A stretch of DNA of 64,000 nt from Torymus aiolomorphi (Eukaryota; Arthropoda; Insecta; Hymenoptera; Torymidae): the NCBI GenBank assembly GCA_036365515.1, contig CM070877.1, positions 71,484,022 to 71,548,021 of the forward strand. Direction: 5' to 3'. Made by a program: the position numbers and the translations under genes. Position 1 is the stretch's first letter; every line of letters starts with the position of its first letter. Shown one piece after another: positions 35,580 through 47,647 of the stretch. Below the pieces are notes generated by a model. That model saw only the letters and a program-made list of their open reading frames with translations, was not told the DNA's origin and searched no databases.

Positions 35580-36184
35580 TGAAACAGATAGCTATAAGGT
35601 TTAAATTTGAAAAAATTGAAACTACAGCTTTCTCGCCGCAATCTAATGGTTCATTAGAAAGAGCACACCACCCGTTGTGTGAATATTTAAAAAATTTTTC
35701 TACAAAGAAATATGAATGGGATGAAGTATTGGATTTTGCACAATTTCATTATAATACTAGTGTACATACTAGCCATCAATTCACACCATATGAACTAGTT
35801 TTTGCCTGTTCTGCTAGAATTCCGTCTAGTGAACCAGTAAAAAAATCAGAATTATTACCGACCTATAATGGATATTTAGAAAAACTGATTAATAATATGA
35901 GAGAAATTGCCTTAATAGCAAAACAAAAATTAATAATGTCAAAAGAAAAATCAAAGATATATTATGACAGATTTATTAACCCAAGAGAATTTAAAATGGG
36001 AGATAAAGTATGGTTGATCAAAGAACCTAAACCAGGGAAACTTGAAAAAGATCATTATCATGGCCCTTTTGACATTATTAAAGTAAATGAAAATAATAAT
36101 GTTGTCATAGACTATAAAGGAAAGGCAAAAACAGTCCATACAAATAAATTAAGCCTTGTTAATAATAAAAAAATAATAACATAA
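35580..36184 (+). pseudogene. Gypsy integrase C-terminal half, frameshifted from the rest
   Basis: The new frame picks up with IAIRFKFEKIETTAFSPQSN and the third catalytic residue in SLERAHHPL, then HYNTSVHTSHQFTPYELVF and the GPY/F-type end (MGDKVWLIKEPKPGKL, YHGPFDII). All three catalytic acids therefore survive, but in two frames. No chromodomain follows. Pol ends at 36184. Confidence 0.9.
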
Positions 36185-38602
36185 CATTTTTGTTTTAGGA
36201 TATGGACAACATACTCAATATTAACATCTATCATAAAATCTTCTTATTTTTCCAAATTTAATACAGCAATAGAGAATTATAATTGCAGCTGAACTTTTCC
36301 ATTTGAAGCAAAATCATCCTACTTCTTGGTGAACTAACCCTAAGGTGATCCAGATTTTACCAAATATACAATTTAAAATTATAACCACTTATCCGTCTCT
36401 CTTCAATTGTTCATATCAACTTGTGAGAATTTTGAGAAAAGCAACTATATTTCCTAAGGAAGTTAATATTTTTATAAAAATGCGATCGGAATAATATAAG
36501 TTTGAATAATGAAATTCTAAGAATTTTTTTTACGAAGAAAGCAAAAAAATTCATACATGAAAGATTTTAAAAGTAATGCTACGACTAACAATAACATCGT
36601 TGACAATTAAAAAAAAAATATATGTATTGTTCTTTTCTTTTTTAACAACAACAAAAAAAATATTGCGATTACATATTAAAATACCTCAGTGAAACAAGCA
36701 AACGTTTTATTTGTAAAACTTATGTGTTATTAAATAATAGAAATATTTAATTAATTATTTAGTCACAAAGTAGAAAACATTTCAGGGATCAATTTAATAA
36801 CTTATTATTCTATCTATAGCTTTGAATAAGAAATTATAGAGCTAATCCAAAGGAAAAAGAAAATAAAACTATTCCTAAACCTTGCAACCCTAACAAACAT
36901 AGATAAAAATAATTTGACTGTAATTTTATGCAAAATTAAGCTGTATTTGCCTTCAGAAAAATTGTTCGCACTTATAAGAACAAAAGGAAGAAATCAGATA
37001 GCTATACTCACATTGCTAAGATTAAATCGAATATAATGTATTGGAAGTGATCAGTTTCATCATATACTGACATGATCATCCTACAAGATACACTATTCGG
37101 CACTGTATTGAGTAAAACAAATATCTACTCTAACGCACTGCGTACTCTATAATGCAAATATGTGAATAGTACTCATGCCAGGAAAAAAATCTTGAGTTCT
37201 AAAATGAACATTGAAATGGCTGAAAATTTCCAGGAAAAAAAGGCAATACAATGATGCATAAGAGCAATAACAAATCGAAATTAACAAAAATCACTCCGTT
37301 CTATTAACCTTCCTTTTTATCAAAAATACTTACCAATATAATTAAATTTTTCTTTTAGAAATAATTATAATTTTTCTCAGTATACGGTTGAAAAGTATTT
37401 TTTTTTTATAATGATAATATCAAAAACCCTTTAATGTTATTCTACTTAAACGAAGAGGAAAAAATAATATATCTTTTGCCAAATATCTCAGCAGGGAGGG
37501 AAGTGAATGATCACTTGAATCATTCCCTATATATTTCTCCTCACATTTTATTTTCTACAAAATTATTTAATACGCACATTATTTCTAAACTTAATCAATG
37601 ATTCTATTTTTTTTTGTAAATACAGCAAAACAACAAAATTATTACACATTAACGATAATAAAATAATTTAATTAATATCAAGATATATGTTCCTATAAAA
37701 ATTCTAATGCATAATGTGTGCTATATTTATTACGTAACGTTTTATTAATTCATGTTATTTTTACACCGAAGGTTTTTGTAATTTATTTATAATTTAATTA
37801 AGAATTTATTGTAAAAGTGTTTTCTTAAAAGTGAATGATATTAAATCATGGATAATAATACATTATGTGCTGAATTATCACATAACGAAGTAAGAATACC
37901 CGTTTATTCTATAGTAATCCGCACCGCCATTTGAACGCTAGAAAAAATCGGCATTCAACATGCAATATAAAGTAAAACCGTAGGTTAAGTGTAGTCTAGT
38001 GTTAGGAACAAAATATGATTTACTTTATAGAAATGTATAGACGATACGGAATTTTGTTTAAATTTATTGAATTTTTATTATTGTTTTTGTTATTGTTTAT
38101 ATATATAAATTTTTATTATGGATTTAATGATATGAATTTTTATTATTGTTTTTATTATTTGAATTATTAGTATTATTGAACCTTTTGTAACAAGAAATTA
38201 CTGATGGTTCAACTATTCCTATAATTGTTGAATCTCTATGATATTCAACAGTCTAAGGGGGGAGGTCTTACGTCCGTGACGTATCCCTATAAATTACATT
38301 TGATATTCACATTCTCATCAGTAATTTCTTGATCCACAAAATTATGTGATTGCAAATTTATTGACACCCACGTATCAACTAGCATAGAGGAAAAAATTGC
38401 AACACAGGGAAATTGTAAACATCCTTCTACGAAATGAACCACAATTTTAAACGAACCATATTGAAATTATTTAAAAATTTCTCAAAACATTTTATGAAAG
38501 ACGTTGTTGTAATTTGAAATTATTGTAACAGAAAATTACTAATGGCTAACTATTATTATACTTGTTGAATCTCTACGATATTCAACAATCTAAGGGGGGA
38601 AG
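36185..38602 (+). other. Env-position region without ORF, and duplicated 3' end
   Basis: A splice-acceptor-like 'tttttgttttag' (36186-36198) precedes an ATG at 36202 that opens only 19 codons. The rest is AT-rich with stops in all frames, as expected of a decayed env or non-coding DNA. At 38185-38330 the end of the region and the start of the LTR (gatattcaacagtctaaggg, then ttacgtccgtgacgtatc) occur once already in diverged form; the functional polypurine tract (aaggggggaag) is at 38592-38602. Confidence 0.55.
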
Positions 38603-39401
38603 TGTTACGTCTGTGACGTATCTCTAAATTCAATTTAACAATGCATATTTATCACCAGTAATTTTCTGACATACAAACGTCGTATATGTCGTATATGTTT
38701 AATGACGTTATTAAATCTCAATATTCATTTCTTTGACCCACAAAACGATGCGAGTGCGAATTTTAACAGTACAGCAATTTCGGCTACGCAACAACCAGCG
38801 TGACGTAGCGCGCCACTGACCTTGTGAAATCAACCGCTCATCGCAACTTTGTTTAGAATCAGCACTTTTAAATGTGAAATCGAAATGATGATATTTAAAT
38901 ATTTACTAAATTTGTTTAAAAAGAGGATTTTGACTCAGCGTCAAAATCATCTTTAACCCAAATTAACCGCTTAATAAATACGGCGACTCTCAAGACACAA
39001 ATCAGTAATCGTGCAAAAGTCGCGAACTCCGTACAACTCCAGTCGACAAAAGGAGTAGCGAATATTTTATACGGGTCAAATACCCTACATTCAATTACGA
39101 AGAGAATTTCTTATATCAATAATTTCAATAACATATCGGTATTAATTAATCGCGCATATAACGCATCTATTTATCCATCAATCGAACAAATCAAATATAA
39201 TTAGTTGTAAAGCACTAGCGATTTTGTATCAATTCATTGTAAAAGTTCATTTATTTAATTGTTAAATAATTAGAAGTGAAATTGATTGAACCTGCAGCAG
39301 TGTATTTATTTCTAAACCCTCAACAGGAAAAAGGTAAATAAGCCAAAATATATCTAACAATCAAATATAAGAGTAGATTCCTCGACATTCAAGACTTAAC
39401 A
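38603..39401 (+). repeat. 3' LTR of the 14.9-kb gypsy element
   Basis: 799 bp, matching 24498-25297 with scattered substitutions; preceded by a polypurine tract and followed by ATAT. Confidence 0.95.
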
Positions 39402-39405
39402 ATAT

Positions 39406-39950
39406 AGTCGAGGTAGCCGTTACGGCTGCTGCAACAGTACCCATGTGCACTCAGCGCTATGCCAGAATATCTTTGCCGAATGCATCAGTGTTGTTTTTTC
39501 TTAATTCTGCAGTTTTCTCCTTTTCGTTTCGCAGTATTAGTGTATGTGTGAATATGCCGCGAATATATTTAAGTAATTGAGATTGTATAAGTATATGTAG
39601 TTAGGAACACCTGTGAGCAGCTATAGTCCCCACCTTTCGTTAGAACTGAATAAAATTTAACGCTACGTTTTTTTATTAAGAGTAATGGAACAATAGTTTT
39701 TCTCATATAATTCAACAGAATTTTACTATACGCAAAAATTTCAAACACAAAAGTTGTGGATTATATTCAAACGAAACGTTTTTTTTCTATTTAACATTTT
39801 CATAAATAAAAATAATAAATCATAAAAATGATTTCGATAAAAATGTTGATAACCATGTTTTTAATTTTAAATATACATGCCATCATGATACTTATTTTCA
39901 ATATATCTATGTGCACTTAAAAAATTTAAACACATCATATATCGGACTAG
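39406..39950. other. Flank with one detached tandem-repeat unit
   Basis: The first part continues whatever the gypsy element inserted into and has AATAAA near 39650. 39700-39815 is one diverged unit of the 173-bp tandem family at 10.5-11.3 kb. Nothing else is recognised. Confidence 0.5.
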
Positions 39951-40031
39951 CGTAACTTTGCTGACTTCGCCGTTTAGAGCCAGCACCGCATCTCTAACAC
40001 ATACGACACCAAGGAAACAGCAAACTACATA

Positions 40032-42425
40032 ATGGAGCAACACGTCGATCTCATTGAAGAATTGCAAAAAGAAGTAATACAAGAAGAAACGTCATTTCTT
40101 GATCTTAAAACTCTCAATAAAAATATAAATAAAAAAGATAGTTTGATATTACAGGTCAATATTAGAAGTCTAAATCACAATTATACGAAATTGAATATTC
40201 TTATTAAGAGCTTGAAGATCAAACCATATATAATTGTATGTACAGAAACATGGAATTTACCCAACCCTCACTTTTTTGCAATACAGGGATATAAATTGTA
40301 CTACAATAACGGTAACTTAAATCAAAATGATGGTGTCGTTGTATATATAAAAGATTGTGTATCAGAAATTACTGAAATAATCGAAATTGGTAGACTCAAA
40401 GTATTAAACTCACGAATAAGTCTAAATAACAACAGTAATCTTGAAATTTCCGCATTATATCGATGCCATGATTTACCGCGCCTTGAATTTATTTTGAATG
40501 TAAAATCATTTATCAATAGCAAAAGAAATATAAAAAACCACCTGATTATTGGTGATTTTAACATCGATATTATGAAAGATGATGAATATAGCTTAGAATT
40601 ATTAGACAATATGATGGAAAAGGGTTTCTTCCTGGGTTTTATACATACAACTAGACCAAATGATAGTGGCGGAAGCGGTACATGCATTGACAACATGTAT
40701 ATAAAAGCTACATCTATAGACACTAAAACTTTTAAACTCTCGATTCCTTTTACTGATCATTATCCACTTTTCTTGAAACTGAATAAGCCACCAAAATTAA
40801 AACAAGAAAATATCCAGTATCACTATAATTACAATAAACTTTCAAGTATAGCCATTACAAAAAATTGGAATGTTATAGAGGCAATGCATGATCCCGATGA
40901 AGCTACTGCATTCTTGATAACTGAAATACAAGACTGTTTAGAAAAGTCTAAAGAAGCGCATAAAACAAAAAATAACAAGAGATATCCAAGGAAGGATTGG
41001 ATATCTAAAGCAATAATGATCTCGTGTGAAAAGAAAGAACAACTATATATTAAAATGCGCAATGAACCAAATAATAATCTAATAAAATTAGAATATAAGA
41101 ATTACACAAAGAGGCTAGACAAAGTTATTAAAGAGGCAAAAATAAAACATGAAAGAAATTTAATTAAGAACAATATCAATAATACCAAGCAACTTTGGAA
41201 ATACATAAACAAAAAAATGGGAACCAACTTGAAAAAGAATAACACAATAAATAAGATCATTTTAAATAACAATTGCACAATAGAGGATCAGACACAAATT
41301 GCCAATCATATGAATTCTTACTTTTGTAGAATTGGAAAAGATCTAACTAACACCATTGTAAAACCCCAGGGTAAGCATTTACAATTACCAGCAATGAACA
41401 TGAATACAATTTACATTAAACCGACTAATAACGAGGTAATTCTTCAAATAATTGATAATATGAAAATAAAAAATGGTGGGGTAGATAACATTACTACTAA
41501 AACACTAAAGATACTATCATATCAAATTGTTAATGCACTAACACATATCTTTAATCTTTGTATTGAAAAATCAACATGGCCTCAAGCGCTTAAAACAGCT
41601 GAGGTAGTTCCTATTTTTAAATCGGGTAGTAAAATGGATACATCAAACTATAGACCGATATCTCTAATTTCTAACGTAGCAAAGATATTTGAAAAAATTG
41701 TATATGTTCGTTTACAATCATTTTTGGACAATAATAATTTGTTAGCGCAGAATCAATTTGGATTTATAAAAAAGAAAGGTACCAAAGATGCTCTTAGTTA
41801 CTTAATGAACATAATCTATAAGAAATTAGACAAAAGTAAACCAATAGCTATTGCATTTTTAGATCTAGCAAAAGCTTTTGGTACTGTCAACCATGCTATT
41901 CTTTTAGACAAATTATATAATTATGGAATAAGAGGTAAAGCGCATGCACTTATATCTAACTATCTTAGTAACAGAAAACAAAAAGTAAGAATAGGAACAA
42001 CTGAAAGCTATTATGAAACGATAACTACAGGTGTGCCGCAAGGTACTATACTAGGGACACTCTTATTCATAATTTACGTAAACGATTTACTAACAAACAG
42101 AACAGATAGTACCATCTCATATGCGGATGATACAACTATTATTTCAACAGATGATAACTGGGAGAAAGTTGAAAATAAAATGAACAAGTACTTAGAAGAT
42201 ATAAATATCTGGCTAGCACTTAACAAACTATCACTAAATATAAAGAAAACTGTGTACATAACTTTTGGTAACTATTGTGATAGTGTTCCCGAAGATATGA
42301 ACATACACATACAGGGTACTAAATTGAGCAGGGTTGAATACTGTAAATATCTAGGTATAATTATTGATTATAGGCTAAAGTGGGATAAACATATTGAATA
42401 TATAATAAAAAAACTAAATATATAA
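40032..42425 (+). CDS. LINE ORF2: APE-type endonuclease and reverse transcriptase (797 codons)
   Basis: The enzyme would nick target DNA and prime cDNA synthesis there. The start is the ATG at 40032, overlapping the ORF1 stop as TAATG and supported by alignment with the other copy. Endonuclease (residues about 35-260) keeps VNIRSL, CTETW, IIGDFNIDI, SGTCIDN and TDHYPLF, so all catalytic positions look present. RT (about 480-740) has NYRPISLISNVAKIFEKI, AFLDLAKAF, GVPQGTILGTLLFIIYVNDL and SYADDTT. The residue after LAKAF is Gly where Asp is usual. The ORF stops at LKWDKHIEYIIKKLNI, about 130 codons short; the C-terminal part continues in another frame, so a shift in the AT run near 42420-42435 truncated it. 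Partly functional at best. Confidence 0.93.
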   Translation: MEQHVDLIEELQKEVIQEETSFLDLKTLNKNINKKDSLILQVNIRSLNHNYTKLNILIKSLKIKPYIIVCTETWNLPNPHFFAIQGYKLYYNNGNLNQNDGVVVYIKDCVSEITEIIEIGRLKVLNSRISLNNNSNLEISALYRCHDLPRLEFILNVKSFINSKRNIKNHLIIGDFNIDIMKDDEYSLELLDNMMEKGFFLGFIHTTRPNDSGGSGTCIDNMYIKATSIDTKTFKLSIPFTDHYPLFLKLNKPPKLKQENIQYHYNYNKLSSIAITKNWNVIEAMHDPDEATAFLITEIQDCLEKSKEAHKTKNNKRYPRKDWISKAIMISCEKKEQLYIKMRNEPNNNLIKLEYKNYTKRLDKVIKEAKIKHERNLIKNNINNTKQLWKYINKKMGTNLKKNNTINKIILNNNCTIEDQTQIANHMNSYFCRIGKDLTNTIVKPQGKHLQLPAMNMNTIYIKPTNNEVILQIIDNMKIKNGGVDNITTKTLKILSYQIVNALTHIFNLCIEKSTWPQALKTAEVVPIFKSGSKMDTSNYRPISLISNVAKIFEKIVYVRLQSFLDNNNLLAQNQFGFIKKKGTKDALSYLMNIIYKKLDKSKPIAIAFLDLAKAFGTVNHAILLDKLYNYGIRGKAHALISNYLSNRKQKVRIGTTESYYETITTGVPQGTILGTLLFIIYVNDLLTNRTDSTISYADDTTIISTDDNWEKVENKMNKYLEDINIWLALNKLSLNIKKTVYITFGNYCDSVPEDMNIHIQGTKLSRVEYCKYLGIIIDYRLKWDKHIEYIIKKLNI

Positions 42426-42429
42426 TATA

Positions 42430-42840
42430 TATACTGTACAAGTTATCAACATATATGCAATCTGACACACTTAAGATAATATATTATGCATTTTTTCATA
42501 GTGTCATTAACTATGGAAATATTGCATGGGGTGGTGCATATAAAAACAACTGAAAATTACTACAAAACATCCAAAATAGGATTTTAAAAATTATAAACAA
42601 AAATCTTTTCAATCGAGACAACCCCTTGAATCTAAAACAAATTTTTGCTTACGAATGTGTAACGTATCATTATAATGGACTTAGAAATTTATACTTAACA
42701 TCGACTAGCAAAACTAGAAATAAACTTATAATACCACAAAGTGTTCGAAAACTGTTAGTGATAAAGATAACTATGTCAGAGCGATACAAGTATTTAATTG
42801 TCTTCCGAAATCTAATCCATATCTTAAAGTTCTAGATATC
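42430..42840 (+). pseudogene. LINE ORF2 C-terminal region, out of frame
   Basis: The frame reads LYKLSTYMQSDTLKIIYYAF, NYGNIAWGGAY, a TGA, then LLQNIQNRILKIINK and TSTSKTRNKLIIP. The last block matches SNSKTRNKVILLPK in the minus-strand copy (1472-1693). It is the usual C-terminal segment after the RT of jockey/CR1-like LINEs. Confidence 0.8.
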
Positions 42841-43377
42841 GCAAAAAATTATAATAAGAAAAAGCTAAAAATTTGGATTGGTACTAATATATTCTAGAAT
42901 TTAAAAAAGAATAAATAAATAAATAAATTAAATAAATAAATAAATAAAAATTTAACCTTCCAGTATGGGTGAGATAATCAATGTGGACAAAATATATTAT
43001 TTATAGTGGAATCTTTGATTCCATGCCTAGTTTATAAGTTACTTAAGTTTTTTTAGTTTTAAGTACACCGGACCTATGTACAGGTAGCTATGTCTACCTC
43101 TATAGGATGTTTGCTGCTTCAGACATGTAACTATGTCCTGAAGTAAGCAATAACATGTAATACAACATGTACTACTCTGGTTTAAACAAATAAATAAATA
43201 TTTAAAAAGTTATTTAAATATACTTATACACGTAGAATTAAAAAGCAAACCTTCTACGAAAAAGAAGAAATAAATGTCTAATACTAAATGGACAATTTTT
43301 ATTTAAATTTTACTGTAGATATATTTATGTTTATTTTAATGATAAAAATGATAAATAAAGTGTCACAACTTTTGCAA

Positions 43378-43975
43378 TAATGAAAGTATAAGGTTCTCTT
43401 GAGCATTGCGGTCGTGCCTATTATGTAAAAACGAAGTTTTTACATAGGGAGGGGGCGGGCGATGGGCGAAGCGAGGAGCAGATGTGTGTGGGGGCGTGGG
43501 GGGGGGGGGTGTCATGTCGAGCGCAGCGAGACACGCAGGAGGGCTCGGCCCCCCTAGTTTAGGTTATTTTGACCGGTATCCGATCATCAACATATTGAAT
43601 CTCTTCGAAAAAAAATTCCTTTTTGTTAAAAATGTATTAGAAAATACCCCTGAATTTTTTGGGATTTTTTCAAGATCATTTTGATGATTAAAAAAAATTA
43701 AAAAAACCTCAAAGAAGTAAATAAAAAGAGTAAAAATCTCCAAAAAAGTCGGTAAAAAACTGAAAAATCCCATTAAAAACCTAATTATTTTTTATCTTAG
43801 TACTGTTACTACTACAATTTTGTTTTTTTAACATACATATTTATTAATTTCTAAATTATAGTACGATTTCATGAAGATTTTAAAGATGAGTCATTTTGGA
43901 AAACCCAGATACTTGATTTTTTCTATTTTTTTAGAAGATCTTTTAAAAGGTTATCTCTAAGAATTCTTTATGTCA
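43378..43975. repeat. Dispersed repeat family copy with G-rich insert
   Basis: 43560-43975 is the reverse complement of 56662-57045 (shared 'gaccggtatccgatc', 'tcaagatcattttgatgatt', 'agtactgttactactaca'). 43381-43420 matches 10030-10075 inverted (the 'gcggtcgtgcct' block). Between them lies a G-rich segment (43446-43555) with a 10-12 base G run. Confidence 0.7.
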
Positions 43976-44108
43976 ATCACAAAATCAATTTTCCACTAGT
44001 TACACTTGTTCTCAGTCACAAACATCGTCTAGCGATTGTTATTTTGTATCAAGTCTTTGTTCAAAGACGAATTTTTTTCCTGCAAGAAATAGGTGTTGTA
44101 CGAAACAC

Positions 44109-45132
44109 TTGATCAAAAATCGTTCCTACAACGATGAAGTTGACCAAATAACAGTTTTCAGTAATGAATCTTTGATAAAAATTACCGAGGTAGAAGCTTT
44201 TATGGAAAAATTGTCAGATGAATCTGGGTCTGAATTACACAATCGAATTGGAAAACATGCACTTTCAGATGAACGTATAAAGATTTTCACAGGATACGTG
44301 TGGGACGATATCATCCGCGTTTAAAACATGATAGTGAGTGTAAGAAACTTCAGTAATCGGAATATAGTACAAGCTTTGATTATATTTTTATACTAATTAC
44401 GATCTGGAAATTCAGATAGTCTTATATCAGAAGCACTAGGCATTGACGAAAAAAATTGTGACAGCCTCTATCAATTGCATTTTAAAATCTTTTGAAAACG
44501 ACATATTACCTAAATATTTTGATATTGGTGTACATTCTAGTGAAGAATTAATAGCCCAAACCAGTCCTGTTTCAAACAGATTGCACAATATCGGCAATCG
44601 CTTAGCATTAGTTTGTGACGCAACTTACGTCAGACATGAAAAGAGCTCTAATAACTTATATCAACGTAAATCTTATTCAGGACAGAAAAAACACCATTAT
44701 GCCAAGCCTTTTACTATCTGTACGACAAATGGATTTATCATTGACGTATGTGGGCCATTTGTAACAACAAAAAATGATGCCCAAATTTGAGAATACTTGT
44801 TACAACTCCCAGATGGACTGAAGAACATTTTACAAAGATATGATATATTTAGTAATCATCTAACAACTCAGGAATTCAATCAGTTCCGTTTAGTGACCAA
44901 AACTAGATGGGTAGTGGAAGCTATCCATGGCATAATAGGACAGAAATTCAAGCTATTACACCATCAACTCAATAATGGCCATCTACCGAATGTCGGATTA
45001 TTCTGTAAAATAGCTTGTTTTTTACAAAACCTTTTCGGCAAAAGATTAAATTTAGATAATAATAAAGTCAAAGAAATTGTAGAAAGGATGAATTTAACGA
45101 CGAATGATGTTAACACCCTAGAGCTGAAGTAG
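44109..45132 (+). pseudogene. DDE_Tnp_4-type transposase relic (PIF/Harbinger- or ISL2EU-like)
   Basis: Three frames: an N-terminal acidic part (44109-44324), a short helix-turn-helix-like piece (SDSLISEALGID, about 44400-44440), and the catalytic part 44443-45132, which has one internal TGA (44788-44790). The catalytic part shows LVCDATYVRHEK (first Asp), KRS.. replaced by QRKSYSGQKKHH, KPFTICTTNGFIIDVCGPF, then LVTKTRWVVEAIHGIIGQKFK with the late Glu region. The second Asp block normally found between GPF and the TRWVVE motif is absent, so an internal deletion is likely. No TIRs identified with confidence. Confidence 0.72.
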
Positions 45133-45267
45133 AAGCAAATAACTGGAATAGAAAGACTATCCGTGTAAAAAAAATTTCGTTTGGCCAAAGTACAGCGGAA
45201 GTTTTCCATCCCCGAAGTTTATGAATAGTTGTGCCAAGTTTGGAAAATGATAAAATCCCAAACTTAA

Positions 45268-45530
45268 TAAATAAACAATCAAATGTTAAGGCAAAGTTTG
45301 GCGAAACTTTATCCAAACCTTTGACAAGTAAGCTAGTAACTTTTGGGGAACTTAATCCAAACTTTGGCGAAACTTCAAGTCAGCCAATACAAGTTTGGGG
45401 AAACTTTATCCCAACTTTGGCCGAACTTCATGTCAGAAATAATTATGACAAATAATGTTAAAAGTTCAGGTAAACTTTCGCCAAACAAAGTTTGACGCGA
45501 GTACTGAGGGACTTATGTCGAGGAGTTACC

Positions 45531-45578
<48 letters not shown>

Positions 45579-47339
45579 TCTGGCTCTCTCTGCGCTCGGG
45601 ACCATCAGGTAGAGAAGCTGCGCATCTTGGTCGATTCTTGTCCTTTCTCCGGTTTCTCGGACAAGCAGATTCAGAACCTTCATGTGGGAGTACAATTCGA
45701 ATCCTCTCAATAATGTGTACATGGCCGACTGGTCTGATAACGCTGCGAGTGGCCGACCTCTAGTAAAAAAAATTTACTAGGATTTATACCTAATAATTTT
45801 CCTAATATACATTCGTTAAAAAAAATTGCTACTATGTGTATATAATATGTGTATATAATATGTTCTTCTCACACGATTTCCTGACAAGTAAATACCATGT
45901 ACACAAAACAGGAGACGGGGAGATGCCAGCAGAAATATATCTATAATCTCACCGCTGTTCCTCTGGTAATGCAATAAATTTTTCGTTCGCCCATGTGCTT
46001 TGAAATAATTTTGATGCTTCCGCAAATTTTCTTCGTGCAAACGGTTCAAGCTGCCAGTATTATTGAATTGTAGGTTCTGCATAAGCGCCAAATTTCCGCA
46101 CCTAGAAAAATAAACACAAAAATTCACAAAGTATTTGCTCGGACAATTCGATTAAATTTCATTAAAAATGTTATGATTGCAATGCAGGTATGAATGAAAA
46201 ATGATACAAATATTAAGGTTAAAAGGTTAGTTTATTATACAGTATTTCTACGAATTTCTACGAGTATTATCTATAAAAAAAAGACTTATCTGATGATGAT
46301 GGATTTCCTTTCCATGGATCTGCAACTGTCGCTTCCTTGAAGATGCTAATTTTAAGTGCATACCGTTGATAATATACTTAGGTAAGACCTTTGCAAATTA
46401 TTCGTCATTGCAGCTAAAACTAAAAACTTATGTGAAGCTGTTTACCGTGACCGTAAATCGATATCGATAGTCTTTTTTTTCTGTCACTAAGTTAATTCTC
46501 GCATAAGTATGTGATTGTGAAATATTTTAGATTGTCGCTTATACTGCAGATGCACTAATTAATGCACTTTAAGTTAGCATCTTCAAGAAAGCGACAGTTG
46601 CAGATCCATGGAAATGAAATCCCATCATCATCAGATAACTCTTTTTTTTACAGATAATACTCGTAGAAATTTGTAGAAATACTATATAATAAACTAACCT
46701 TTTAACCTTAATATTTGTATCATTTTTCATTCATACCTGCATTGCAATCATAACATTTTTAATGAAATTTAATCGAATTGTCCGAGCAAATACTTTGTGA
46801 ATTTTTATGTTTATTTTTCTAGGTGCGGAAATTTGGCGCTTATGCAGAACCTACAATTCAATAATACTGGCAGTTTGAACCGTTTGCACGAAGAAAATTT
46901 GCGGAAGCATCAAAATTATTTCAAAGCACATAGGCGAAAATTTATTGCATTACCAGAGGCACAGCGATGAGATTACAGATATATTTCTGCTGGCATCTCC
47001 CGGTCTCCTGTTTTGCGTATATGGTATTTACTTGTCAGGAAATCGTGTGAGTAGAACATATTATATACACATAGTAAGCATTTTTTTTAACGAATTTATA
47101 TTAGGAAAATTATTAGGTATAAATCTTAGTAAATTTTTTTACTAGAGGCCGACCACTCGCAGCGTCATCAGACAGTCTGCCATGTACACATTGCTGAGGG
47201 GATTCGAATTGTACTCCCACATGAAGGTCTCGAGCGTCTGAATCTGCTTGTCCGAGAAACCGGAGAAGGCACAAGAATCGACCAAGACGCGCAGCTTCTC
47301 TACCTAATGGTCCCGAGCGCAGAGAGAACCAGAGAGAGT

Positions 47340-47372
<33 letters not shown>

Positions 47373-47647
47373 GACTGTGCGCTCCTCGACATAAGTCACT
47401 CAGTACTCGCGTCAAACTTTGTTTGGCGAAAGTTTACCTGAACTTTTGCCAAACATTATTTGTCATAATTATTTTCTGACATGAAATTTGGCCAAAGTTG
47501 GGATAAAGTTTCCCCAAACTTGTATTGACTAACTTGAAGTTTCGCCAAAGTTTCGATTAAGTTCCCCAAAAGTTATTAGCTTACATATCAAAGGTTTGGA
47601 TAAAGTTTCGCCAAACTTTGCCTTAACATTTGATTGTTTATTTATTA
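45268..47647. repeat. Giant palindrome (two arms of about 1.09 kb)
   Basis: The left arm (45268-46362) and right arm (46560-47647) are near-perfect reverse complements around a 200-bp spacer. Matching landmarks: 'aatcaaatgttaaggcaaag' at the outer ends, GA/CT microsatellites at 45535-45590 and 47335-47371, the 'tcgattcttgtcctttctcc' block, and 'gatgctaattttaagtgca' at the inner ends. Outer 200 bp of each arm hold several copies of a module around CCAAACTTTGGCGAAACTT. ORFs inside (45816-46127; 46945-47145) mirror each other and are not convincing genes. It resembles foldback transposons. Confidence 0.9.

Larger units (their letters stand above)
39955..43205 (+). mobile_element. Non-LTR retrotransposon (jockey/CR1-like LINE), plus strand
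   Basis: It contains the last codons of ORF1 (39955-40032), a nearly complete ORF2, a C-terminal extension in another frame (42430-42840), and a 3' UTR with 'gttttaagtacaccggacct' and a TAAA-type tail (43185-43203). It is 5'-truncated within ORF1. An internal (AAAT)n run lies at 42910-42950. It is the better preserved copy of the 1.2-6.2 kb family. Confidence 0.9.

Noticed and set aside
43484..43684. 66-codon ORF starting in a G-rich run
   Set aside because: Lies across a dispersed repeat boundary; composition-driven.
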